Of a stretch of DNA of 64,000 bases, positions 32,554 through 43,083 are shown in pieces. This DNA is from Mixophyes australis (lineage: Eukaryota > Chordata > Amphibia > Anura > Limnodynastidae). Below the pieces are notes generated by a model. That model had not been told where the DNA came from. It worked only from the letters and a program-made list of their open reading frames with translations, and made no database searches. Location of the stretch: assembly GCA_036250195.1 (NCBI GenBank), contig JAVHZZ010000004.1, forward strand, positions 254,154,228 through 254,218,227. The letters are read 5' to 3'. How positions within the stretch are numbered: position 1 is the stretch's first letter; the number at the start of each line of letters is the position of its first letter. Position numbers and translations under genes: made by a program.

Positions 32554-33780
32554 ATGGACTCCAGCCAAACTAGTCCTGATTCTGCCCAGGTTTTTGCTGG
32601 CCAAATTAAGACCCTGTCCCAGATGGTTCAAGAGTTTTCACATCGCTTGTTGGCGCAAGAAGTGGCCTCAAAGTCATCCTAGGCCATCCTGGCATCTCTG
32701 GAGGTACTTTCTGGGCCGCTTCTCCAGAGATCGAATGCTCTTCCACAAGTTTAATTTGCAAGCTTTACTTCTGCTGGAGACCCTGCTCCTCGGGATCTGA
32801 ACAGCAGAGAGTGGGGATCGTAATCTCTCTTTTCCATGGAGACCTCCAGTCTTGGTCCTTTAGTCTGGGTCCAAATAGCCCCACACTTCAATCAGTGGAT
32901 GTGTTTTTTAATGGCCTGGGATTATTATATGATGATCCTGACCGAGTGACTTCCGCTGAAGCACACCTGAGGTCCCTTAAGCAAGGAAGGCGAACGACAG
33001 AAGAGTACTGCACTCATTTCCAGCACTGGGCCACTTACTGTGAATGGAAGTATCCAACACTTCGCAGTCAGTTTCCCTTAGGTCTTTCAGAACAGATCAA
33101 AGATTCACTGGTACAATATCGCACTCCAAACTCTGTGGAAAATCTCATGCAGCTAGGCATCAAGATTAATAGGCGGATTAAGAGGAAAGCGGAAAAGGAA
33201 TCACCATCCTCTTTTGTATCATCTGATCCTTTTCTTGCTTCTGGTGACATTGCTGAGAATTTGTAGTTAGGGGCTTACCAACTTTCAACTAAGAACAGTC
33301 CAGAATACGCTCCCGGGGTCCATACCTTTACTGTGGCATTAGGGAGCACCTCCTTCGTGCATGCCCTAACAGGACGGGAAAAGACCAGGCCTAGTGAATG
33401 AGGAAGGGGATCACCTAGGTCTTCAAATAGTCTCTTCCAAGAATTTGTTATTAGTTTCAGCTAAAATTTCCGAAAACGGACAAACATTCCCTGTGTCTGC
33501 CTTCCTGGTCAGTGGGGCTGCTGGAAATTATTTGGACCTAGGATTAGTCAAGACCTTGGGTATCCATCCCATCCAGTTAGAATCAGCTATTCCAGTGCAG
33601 TGTATGGTCTTAATGAAAATCCTCTGACGGGAGGCAAGATTGTAATCCACACACCCCATTGCAACTCATGGTGGGCACCCTCCATTCAGATATCTTGACA
33701 CTGTTCTTAATATACTGTCTCTCAGTGCCGCTAATTCTGGGTCACCCCTTGCTGTCACTCCACAACCCTCTTATTGATTG
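32554..33780 (+). pseudogene. Gypsy-2 gag and protease, decayed
   Basis: The gag start MDSSQTSPDSAQ (32554) runs 43 codons to a TAG. Capsid-like sequence resumes at 32811-33266 (LRSLKQGRRTTEEYCTHFQHWA). A protease remnant follows where the usual DSGAAGN reads VSGAAGN at about 33508, so the catalytic Asp is lost. A degraded LILGHP motif lies near 33735. Several stops and frameshifts are present. Confidence 0.8.
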
Positions 33781-33829
33781 GTGTAAGGGGGAGATTGTTC
33801 AGTGAAGCTCCTCCTGTTCTTCCTTTTGT

Positions 33830-34621
33830 TTGACCTTACCACTCCGGGTCATACAAGCCTGTCTTGATCAGTTACCCTATCCTTATAAAGATTTTCTAGA
33901 TGTCTTCTCTAAAAAAGAAGCAGATACCGTTCCTCCACATCAAGAGTATGACTGCGCCATTGACCTGGTTCCTGGTCCTAAAGCAGTTAAGGTTAGACTG
34001 TATGCTCTCTCCATTCCGGAAACCAAAACTATAGAGTCATACGTGGAGGAGAATATGCAAAAAGGTTTCATTAGGCCTTTAAAGTCACCAACAGGAGCAG
34101 AGTTCTTCTTTGTACCCAAGATAGATGAGAGTCTGAGACCATGTATAGATTACAGAGGGCTTAATAAAATCACCATCAAAAACACCTACCGGCTAATTTC
34201 TCTCCTCTTTGAGCAGCTTAAAGAGGCTAAAATGTTCACTAAGATAGACCTTTGCAGAGCTTACAATCTAATTCAGATCCGAGAAGCCGATGAGTGGAAG
34301 ACTGCCATCAATACTCAAACAGGACACTATGAGTACCTGATTATGTCTTTCGGCCTCAGTAAAGCACCAGTCATCTTCCAGGACTTAATCAACGATGTCC
34401 TATGGGAATTCCTGGGAACTTTTGTCTTTGTATATCTTGACGATATTTTGAGATACTCTCATTCCCTGGCCCAACAACACCAGCAAGTCAGAAATGTCCT
34501 TCTCAAGCTTCATCAGCACCATCTCTATGCTAAATTCAAAAAGTGTGAGTTTGAGGTAAACAGAGTCACCTTCCTTAGGTATGTCATCACACCTAGTGGA
34601 TTTTCTATGGATTCCAGCTAG
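33830..34621 (+). pseudogene. Gypsy-2 reverse transcriptase
   Basis: The 263-residue open stretch has the pre-RT KKEADTVPPHQEYDCAIDL, the [20 protein letters not shown] block, the FTKIDLCRAYNLIQI box with the first catalytic Asp, and VYLDDIL with the catalytic pair. The usual MPFGL is MSFGL. It ends prematurely near the thumb. Catalytic residues persist but the element is otherwise dead. Confidence 0.88.
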
Positions 34622-34780
34622 GCCCAAATAATTCTGTATTGGGTACTACTCACTAATCTGTAGGATATATAAGGATTCCTGGGCTTCGCAAATTAATACA
34701 TCAGGTTTATTCATTCTTGTTCTCATGGCACCCATTACCACTCTAACCTGCAAGGGGCAGACCATGCCAAATGGCCTCTT

Positions 34781-36587
34781 TTGGCAGTGGCATCCTTTGA
34801 AGCTTTGAAAAACACCTTAATTTCTGGTCTGATGCTCAGATATCCCAACCCTGAGTTGCCCTTGAGTGTCGAAGTTCATGCCTCTATTGTACGCGCAGGA
34901 GCGGTTTTATCTCAAAAAGATCTCCATGACCAAAACCTCGACCCGTGTGTCTACTTGTCCTGCAAGTTTTCATCTGCAGAAGCCAATTGCAATGTGGGAA
35001 ATTCGGAGCTTTTGGTAATCAAGTGGGCCTTTGAAGAGGGACATCACAAGCTTGAAGGTACTACACATGTCAACTTTTTTTTTGTTTTTTATCTATGCAG
35101 TCTGGCTGGACCGAAATGCAATGTGTAGATTTAACCTTATGTATCCAGCTCCCTTTGTCCAATAGACTGTAAGCTTGCGAGCATGGCCATCTCACCTCTT
35201 TGTCTGTTTTAGCCAGTTTGTTTATTACTGTGTTTGTCCCCAATTAAAAAGCGCTACATAATTTTCTGGCTCTTTATAAATAAAGCTTGTTGATGATGAT
35301 GATCCCCATATCAACCGATCACAAGAGTCTCTCCTGTATCGAGTCACCCAAGAGAATTTCAGGCAAGTATGATAGGCTCTCTTATTCACCAGTTTAAGGT
35401 TTATTATCACCGTCTCAGCAGGCTCAAGAAACCTTAATGCTGACGCTTTGTTTCTCATCAATCTCCAGCAGCCCCATCGTTTCAGCCTCAACTATCCTAG
35501 CCGCCTTACCCCTTGGGTAAAACTCTCCGTCAACTCCAACATCTGGCACCTCCGGAAATTCCAGTTAACAGCCTTTTTTCCTCGGATCATCTTAGGAAAA
35601 TAGTGTTTTCCGAGTCTCATGACAAGACTTCCGGACACTCTGATATTACTAAGACCATTGAAACTTGTCTTGTGTGATTTGATGCCATTTTTGTCTGCTC
35701 ATGTCAGGGAATACATCCTCTCCTGCGAGGTCTGCTCCAAAAATAAATCTTCCCGAACATGTCCTTCTGGTCAACTTATGCCATTACCCTTTCCTGTTCG
35801 ACCATGGATACATCTGTCCATACACTTTATTGTGGATTTACCATGATCATCATGATATAATACCATTTGGTTAATGTTTGACTGGTTCAGCAAGATGGCA
35901 TACTTCATTCCACATTTTTCGCCTTCATGGTCTTCCCGTTGAAGTGGTGTCGGACCAAGGCTCCCAGTTTGTTGCTGTTTTTTGGAAGTCTTTTTGTACC
36001 TTGCTTGGAATCAATCTAAGTTTGTCTTCTGCTTACCACCCTCAATTTAGCGGGCAAAAAGAAAGGATAAATCAGCCCCACGAACAGTTCCTTCGTTTAT
36101 AAATCTCTAAATGTCATGATGACTGGACCACGCTACTTCCCAGGGCAGAGTTCGCCTACAAAGATGTCTGGCACTCATCCACTCAGTGTTTACCATTCTT
36201 CTGCAACTTTGCAACTTTTCCTTATCTTCCATGGTTTCGACAAGTCTACCTGAGGTATACTCTACTGCTGGTCGCCTTATACAGATATGGAAGAAGGTTC
36301 ACATTGCCTTTCGTCAGGCCTTCTTTAAATAATAGTTCTTTGCTGAGGCTTCCTAGGTCCTTGAAAGTACTCAACATGTTATATTGCTCTCTACTAAAGC
36401 CTACCATCACCTCAAGCAACTTTAGATCATCTTGATCACAGAGACCTCAGCCTATAAAGGAAGATGGATGTCAAATGCTTGTAGTGGAAAAAGATCTTGA
36501 CTCTAAGACGGTCCATGAGCAATGAGCAGGTACATTTCCTGTTGCATTGGAAGAGTTACAGCCTGGAAGAACGTACTTTATATATAT
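34781..36587 (+). pseudogene. Gypsy-2 RNase H, integrase and chromodomain remnants
   Basis: RNase H sequence (34781-35060) is cut by a LINE tail at about 35115-35304. Integrase pieces at 35619-36102 include CEVCSKNKSSRTCPSGQL and VVSDQGSQF...[13 protein letters not shown] (second Asp block); the last motif reads GQKERIN in place of GQTERTN. Chromodomain debris (HWKSYSLEERT, 36540-36580) ends at the solo LTR. No complete domain remains. Confidence 0.8.
35115..35304 (+). mobile_element. CR1/L2-type LINE 3' tail inserted in Gypsy-2
   Basis: It carries gactgtaagcttgcgagca and aaaaagcgctacataattt blocks typical of these 3' UTRs and ends in a (GAT)n tail at 35292-35303. It interrupts the RNase H domain after EGTTHVNFFFVF. 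Confidence 0.65.
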
Positions 36588-37083
36588 TGTGGCAAAAGCC
36601 CGCTACTGCAGAAGCACACACGAACAACTTCTTCCTTTTTATGGTGCTTTATTGTCAGGATGGTAAATGTTTTGACACCGTATACTTGCACAGCAATCAT
36701 GGAGACCCTAAACACTAGCTATACATAGTCCAGCTCTCTCTCAGGACCAGCCAGCTCACCCAGCGTTGGTCTCAGTGCACAAATGATATAAACAAGCTTT
36801 TATACCTGATACTCCTCCCCCAGCCTTAGCTTGATGGACAGGTGACACACCCACCTTCTCTTTAAAAGGAAACGCCCATCACTTGCTCTGTAATTCAAAC
36901 AAACACACCCTGTCTGTTTGCTGAGAGGAAGGATTTCAAGTCATGTAAGTTAAACAAAATTTAAACTATTGCTTTTCATACATAAGTCTTTACATTCAAT
37001 CTAGGTGCATTACTGCACAAATGTTTTACTCTACCTCCCTGCTTTCTCTGCATATTGCCAGCTAAATGCCTCCTTTTGTTACA
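36588..37083 (-). repeat. Solo LTR of an ERV (496 bp)
   Basis: Minus-strand ends are TGTAACAAAAGG and TTTTGCCACA (TG...CA). TATAAAAGC lies at about 36797-36805 and AATAAA at 36648-36653, in correct order and spacing for U3-R-U5. ATAT flanks both sides (36584-36587, 37084-37087), consistent with a 4-bp duplication, although the site is AT-rich. It lies at the broken 3' end of Gypsy-2. Confidence 0.6.
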
Positions 37084-37087
<4 letters not shown>

Positions 37088-37126
<39 letters not shown>

Positions 37127-37308
37127 GTGCTTTTTTGTAAGAAAAAAGATACCAGAACTCACCTCTTTTTGCTCCCTCATTTTTTTGTAGCCCTCTATTT
37201 CTGCGTTCCCTTGCCCCGCTTTCTGTAGTCTGTACTTACCTTCTATGCTTCTTTTCTCGCTTCTCTGCCTGTTTGATTGATCCAGTAAGTTCTATGACAA
37301 AAAAACAC

Positions 37309-37372
<64 letters not shown>
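37088..37372. mobile_element. Small hAT MITE (37125-37310) between (AT)n and (GT)n microsatellites
   Basis: The terminal repeat CAGTGCTTTTTTGT and, reversed, CAGTGTTTTTTTGT delimit 186 bp. The left flank is an (AT)n run (37088-37121) and the right flank (TA)n then (GT)n (37311-37372), so a target duplication cannot be read. No ORF is present. Confidence 0.65.
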
Positions 37373-37376
<4 letters not shown>

Positions 37377-40268
37377 TGTGTTTTTTATTTAGTCACAGTG
37401 TGCACTATACTATATGGACACCTATATATGCACAGTGCCTTAAAACAGGTACAATCACTGACAAAATGTGTGCAAAGTGTTAATGGCATCTGTAAATTTT
37501 ACAAATGAAACCGTTTTATGGATAATCACAGATGCTGACGATATGGAGGGGGGAGTGTGTTAAAAATAAAATTAAGAAAAATAGTCCCTGCCATGTCAGT
37601 GAGGCACTGAAATAAATGCCTCTAGGGCCAGCAATTCATCTCCTGTCAGCACTGACATTCCTCAGAAGCAGGGTAGAGTAATTACCTTAATATGCTAAAG
37701 TTATACCAAAACCTGAAGCTTTAAGAGGGAAGTGATCTGATGCTTTCATCATGAAGAAACCCTGGTGAATGCCGGCAGCTTTATCTACACAGCTTGGCGA
37801 CTTGAACAGCTAACATTTGTACATAGTTTATGGGGGTAAAAATATGTTGTGCATGGACTTGACCATTGTATATAAGTTAATGCATTTTAAATGATCCTTT
37901 ATTATTATATTATGAACATACTATGCAAAGTTTTACAAAAAATGTTTAATCACTCACTTCAGTCCCTTCCTCCGTGCAGCTTACCATCTAAATTCTCTGC
38001 CACACAAATTAGAATGTTTTTGGAATGTTAAAAATCCAGAGGAATTCAGGGGGAGAACATAAAAATTCCACACAGATCACTATGTACTGGTTGGAATAGA
38101 ACCCAAGGCCGCATCACTGAGAGGCAGGAATTTTCTATAGACCGTAATGTAATGTAATCTTTATTGTTAAAATGAAATTGTGCAATAAAACTAAGAGTAC
38201 TAGATAAAAGATGCAATTCTTTCTATTCTCTTAACTAAAATAGAAAGAAATAAAAAAACATTTCAGTTCACTGAGCAAACAACGTTGAGTTGTTATGTCC
38301 GCCAATACCATTGACTGGCGTTCTTCTTTAAGAGTGGGCAGTGACAATAAAGGACCTCAATTAAAGATGCCTTTCCCCAATTCAAACCCTCTCAATGTTG
38401 CTTGTCTCTGTAGAATTCTTGGGTCAATCACCCAGGTGCAGATTAGTTTCTCTGACCTCTAGTTTCTGTGGGTGAACTGCAAATCGGTGTCCCTGCAAGT
38501 TAGGGTTTAATAGCATCAAAGTGCAGATACAGCAAGTGTAGCAACTAACAGTTCTCGTTCTGGGGGAATTATCCATTGTCATATGAAATTACCTGTGGGT
38601 AAGTTATATACTGAACAGATTTCACTTTTCATGATAAACTCATCCACTTGTGCTTTAATTGTATCCATGGTTGGCTACTCATAATCCCAGCCATGATTGG
38701 AGGTTAAGCGAGATTTTCAGATGGAGTAAGAATTGCACTGTTTTATCTTCCACATTCATTTTGCCGTCACCTGTCTTGAAGGGTTACCAGCACTTTACAG
38801 AGAATTGTCTGTGCCCTCTCCCTATTGCTACTCAGGATTTGTCAGAGGTAGGTATTTTCCTGTCCAGCTTAATATTGCTGGTGATTTACACATTTACACT
38901 CTTGGTCCTGTAATTCTGCTTCAGTTGGTTTCTGACTCCTGACCCCTGGCTCCTTTGGTGGGGCTACTAATATAATCTGTGGGTGCAGATACTCTCCAGT
39001 GCAGTTCCTCTTCTGTTCTTGTCTGTTCAGATGAGCCTGGCTTACTGACTACTCTGGGACATCAGCCATGCGGACCTTGTCATATTTGCTAAACACAAGA
39101 CATAATTTGCACTGCATTTAAATGAGAAATTACATGCAAGCTTGGGTGCTTGCTATAAGAGATGGTTCAAGACTGCACTGGTAATAGTCCTAAGTGTGTC
39201 CAAGAACAGTGTGAAGTAAGCCAATACAGATATGTGTGTGAGTATGCAATTGTGACCACAGCTGTTTAGAGGCACAGGTGTGAGAGAGATAGTGACATTT
39301 AAACTACAATTGTGTGTCAGCTCTTGAGTGAAATTACTGACTGTAATTAAGTGATCTGTGCTGGAGAATAAAGTTGGGAGAGGTAAATTAAGATCAACCT
39401 AATTTATTTTCATCAAATAAGATGGCCTGGTGTCAATTCATTAATTTCTCTAAGACTCTTTGGAGTTGGATATTGTATCACAAAATATTTTATTTGTTCA
39501 GATAATCCCAGCCTATTTTGCCTATGTAGAGCTCAGTCATTCCAACCACAGTCTGTTGCCCAATGCGGAAGCTTGGAACCATATTTCTTCACAGGGCAGT
39601 GACCACATCAAAAAGAGCAAATATAGTTCTCAGTTCACACTTAAGAGCACTGAATTATGTGGTTCAATGCCATATGATTATCCTATAATACTAGTATAAT
39701 AAGTCCTATTGTTTGTTTTTCTGAGGAGCAGGGTTTCAGTTTAAAGCTTTGGCTTCACTAATCTGAAAAAAGAAGTCTGAGGAGATCTCATAGCCCCTTC
39801 CTAGGCAGAGACAGGTCCTGTACCATCTGGGCAAGGACCTATAGAGGATTGGCCAGAACTTAACTCTACATTTAATTTTGGCCGATTATAATGTGAGGCC
39901 AGACATCTACATTCCTAGAACTAAACACTTAGAACTAGCTACCTGTGTCTTGTCCTTTAGTAGCTCCCTTTCACATAGAGTGGAAGATCCAAAGCTAATG
40001 GTCAGGGTAGACTGCATCTAAGCTTCTGAAATACAGAAGCAGGGGTCAGAACCAAAAACAAGACTAAAATAGTATAAACATGCATTTCAGTAACAGTGTC
40101 ATTGTACTTATAAACAGCACCTCGGCTATTAGATTTAAAGTGCAGGAGCATATCAAGAAGCTTATATTGAGCCATGCCCCTCTGAGCTGTTTTGCTGTAG
40201 TGTGATCACATGACTGCATTGCCCACACAGCTGCTCATCTGTGCCATCTGATCCTAACACAAGCATGC
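37373..40268. other. Intergenic with one SINE head
   Basis: A V-SINE-like fragment lies at 38045-38140 on the minus strand (gggagaacataaaaattcc, then aacccaaggccgcatcactg). No other family or gene is recognised. Confidence 0.45.
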
Positions 40269-40797
40269 CTGTAAATTAGGGATGTGCACCGGCGACTTTT
40301 GGTGTCTCGTGTTTTGTGTTTTGGATTCGGATTTTCGTGATGTTTTGGGATTGGATTTGTTTCGCAAAACACCTGCCGAAAGGTTTTGGTTCGGATTTAA
40401 GGTTTTGGATTCGGATTTTTTTTTAAAAAAAGCATAAAAAGTTCAAAAATCAAGTTTTTGGGCTTATTTTCACTCCTACGCTATTATTAACCTCAATAAC
40501 ATTCATTAACATTCATTAACAAGCATTTCCACTAATTTACAGTGTATTCTGAACACCTCACAATATAGTTATTAGTCCAAAACGTTGCAACGAGGTATCT
40601 TTCTGGAGTGGTCCCCACAATATAATAAGAAAACCATCAACTGGTCTTAATCGCACCAAAAAAATGTACCTGGACTGCGTAGAGGAGTGGTCACCCCAAT
40701 ATAATTAATAAAAAACCCTCCACGGCTCTGAATTTCCCAAAAAAAAATTCTGGACTGTGTAGTGGGGTGGCCCTCGGTACTAAATTTGTTACCGGGG

Positions 40798-41727
40798 TCA
40801 CAATACCTCCATCAACCCTCTAAATCCCACTCCACTGATGGCGGACACCGGGCGCACGTCTAACACCAACATTGCAGTTACAGCCGCAGTTATACGCTTT
40901 GCAATAGGGTGACTACCATCGTATTTTGTGGTCATGGCAAACGACTGTTGGACGGTCAATTGTTTTGTTAAAGACTTAGCGGTCTTACGACTTCCCCTCT
41001 GGGAAGATGACCGACTAACAGCAGCAACAGCAGCAGTGGCAGTAGTAGGCGTACCGCTGCAGGATTCCTCGGATGAATCCCGTATTGGAGAGGACTCAGT
41101 CTGGCTGCTGACTTGGGCTGCAGCACTCAATCTGATGGAGATCGTGGAGGAAGTTGACGAGGAGGGTGTTGCTGGTGTGTATCCAACTGGACCACGGGAT
41201 TTAGGTGTCCCTGTACCGATGACGGTCCTAGCCCCAGTTCCTGAACTAACCACTGAACTATGAAGGTTATTCAGGTGATGTATAAGGGAGGATGTCCCTA
41301 GGTGGGCAAGATCCTTACCCCTGCTTATTTGAGCTTTACATAAGCTACATATGGCCATACATTGGTTGTCCAGATTTGGATAAAAATAACTCCAGACCGA
41401 AGAGGTGCATTTTTTGGTCTTCTGACCAGGCATGACGATGGGCTTTTTCCTCCCATGGACATCAGCTGTTTCCCCCCCTGGTGCCTCATTTACAATAACC
41501 ACATCACCATCCTCATCATCAAGTTCCTCCACAGCGCCAGCTACATCATCAATAGCCTCCTCCCGAGCCACCTCTTCCCGTACAGTGATGGGAAGGTCAG
41601 GCTTGACAACCACCAACACCCTTGGACTCGCCTTGGGGATTTGTGATAATTTCTCTTTAGAAGGCAGAGTTATGCTGTCAGCAACAAAACAGCAAAGTTT
41701 TGTTGCTGACAGCATAACTCTCTTCAA
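40798..41727 (-). CDS. BED zinc-finger protein with truncated hAT transposase start
   Basis: The 309-residue open frame has an acidic N-terminal part, then a BED-type finger: CSLCKAQISRGKD followed by LIHHLNNLH, giving C-x2-C and H-x4-H. A Ser/Thr/Ala-rich linker follows, then LTVQQSFAMTTKYDGSHPIAKRITAA and LDVRPVSAISGVGF, which match the opening of hAT transposases of this family. It ends just after GFRGLMEVL. The DDE and dimerisation regions are absent and only about 500 bp remain before the terminus. It could bind element DNA without cleaving it. The start codon is uncertain because a 25-bp palindrome overlaps the first codons. Confidence 0.7.
   Translation of the reverse strand: MKRVMLSATKLCCFVADSITLPSKEKLSQIPKASPRVLVVVKPDLPITVREEVAREEAIDDVAGAVEELDDEDGDVVIVNEAPGGETADVHGRKKPIVMPGQKTKKCTSSVWSYFYPNLDNQCMAICSLCKAQISRGKDLAHLGTSSLIHHLNNLHSSVVSSGTGARTVIGTGTPKSRGPVGYTPATPSSSTSSTISIRLSAAAQVSSQTESSPIRDSSEESCSGTPTTATAAVAAVSRSSSQRGSRKTAKSLTKQLTVQQSFAMTTKYDGSHPIAKRITAAVTAMLVLDVRPVSAISGVGFRGLMEVL
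41666..41721. repeat. 25-bp perfect palindrome, 6-nt spacer
   Basis: The left arm 41666-41690 (AGAGTTATGCTGTCAGC...) is repeated inverted at 41697-41721 with no mismatch, around agcaaa. It lies at the boundary between two minus-strand ORFs. Confidence 0.92.
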
Positions 41728-42095
41728 TCTTTTGTAGGGGGGGGAGGAGGAGGAGGGCTAAGATCCTTGGGTGAAGATGGACCACTAGTCATGAACACGG
41801 GCCAGGGCCTAAGCCATTCCTTGCCACTACGTGTCGTAAATGGCATATTGCCAACTTTACGTTTCTCCTCAGATGATTTTAAGTTTCTCTTTTTGCTTTT
41901 TTTTGAGAACTTGGGCTTTTTGGATTTTACATGCCCTGTACTAGGAGATTGGGCATCGGGCTTGGAAGACGACGTTGATGGCATTTCATCGTCTATGTCA
42001 TGACTAGTGGCAGCAGCTTCAGCATTAGGAGGAAGTGGGTCTTGATCTTTCCCTACTTTATCCTCCAAATTTTTGCTCTCCATTATATGTAGCAC
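41724..42095 (-). CDS. Upstream ORF of the hAT element
   Basis: The 123-residue product is rich in Lys, Ser and Pro (a KSKKPKFSKKSKKRN stretch, then a poly-Pro run at the end). It has no recognised domain. The Lys-rich part could be a nuclear localisation signal. It may be the true N terminus of the transposase separated from the BED ORF by the palindrome; the junction would need a frame change. Confidence 0.4.
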   Translation of the reverse strand: MLHIMESKNLEDKVGKDQDPLPPNAEAAATSHDIDDEMPSTSSSKPDAQSPSTGHVKSKKPKFSKKSKKRNLKSSEEKRKVGNMPFTTRSGKEWLRPWPVFMTSGPSSPKDLSPPPPPPPTKD

Positions 42096-42925
42096 AAGAT
42101 ACTGCAGAATGTGTGAACTTGGTAATATTGCAGTACCAATGGGCTTATACTGCAGGACTGGTTTGGCAAATTTTGTTGTTATTAAAACATTTTTTAATTA
42201 GTTTTTTGTATTTTTTTTTTATTAACTTTTTTTTAATTTTTTAAACACTTGGGAATATTGGGGAAATAACTATGCCCTTAGAAGCACAGAGCACGGGACA
42301 CAGGACCACTGGACTGAACAGGACACAGCACACAGGACCCAGCAGCACCACTGAACTCAAAATTGACAGAGCACAGCACACAGCACCACTGGACTGATAC
42401 TGCAGAATGTGTGAACTTTGTAATATTGCAGCAGTACCACTGGACTTTTACTGCTGAATGTGTGAACTTGGCAATATTGCAGTACCAATGGGCTTATACT
42501 GCAGGATTGGTTTGGCAAATTTTGTTGTAATTAAAAAAAAATTTAATTATTTTTTTGTATTTTTTTTTATAACTTTTTTTTAATTTTTTAAACACTTGGG
42601 AATAATGGGGAAATAACTATGCCCTTAGATGCACAGACCACAGGACACAGCACGACTGGACTGAACAGGACACAGCACACAGGACCCAGCAGCACCACTG
42701 AACTCAAAATTAACAGAGCACAGCACACAGCACCACTGGACTGATACTGCAGAACAGAACACAGCACAGCACAGAACAGCACAGCACAGCACAGCACAGC
42801 ACAGAACTAAACAGCACAGCACGAGATCTACCAGGACAGAGGACCACCTAACACACCCTCCCTCTACCCTGATCAATGCCCGAGTATAGATGGCGGCGAC
42901 TAGCGGGGAATTTATAGGTTCCGCG

Positions 42926-42935
42926 TATCGCGAGA
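42926..42935. promoter_or_regulatory. CGCG box near hAT 5' end
   Basis: TATCGCGAGA differs by one base from TCTCGCGAGA, a palindromic core-promoter element known to be bound by BANP. It sits 140 bp inside the element's 5' end, upstream of the ORFs. Confidence 0.4.
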
Positions 42936-43083
42936 TCCGACAATGGGATTATGACTCGGAGCCTCGCTTTCAAGTTTTCATTTGGCGCCAATACCCGGAT
43001 CTGTCTCGGATCCGACTCGGATCGGCAACGTTCGGGTGGGCTCGGATTCAGGAAATCCGAGTGCGCTCATCTCTACTGTAAAT

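Larger units (their letters stand above)
40277..43075 (-). mobile_element. hAT-like transposon encoding only the BED-finger N-terminal region (2.8 kb)
   Basis: Exact 8-bp duplications CTGTAAAT (40269-40276 and 43076-43083) flank termini TAGGGATGTGCAC and, reversed, TAGAGATGAGCGCAC. Coding direction is minus, so 43075 is the 5' end. The 5' region has a 349-bp tandem duplication (about 42090-42790), a CAGCA-rich microsatellite (42752-42822) and a TCTCGCGAGA-like box. The encoded protein stops where the catalytic hAT domain should begin. Confidence 0.9.

Noticed and set aside
37005..37190. ORF across the (AT)n run
   Set aside because: Translation of microsatellite and MITE end.
42588..42876. 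Cys/Leu-rich minus-strand ORFs
   Set aside because: Readings of the CAGCA microsatellite.
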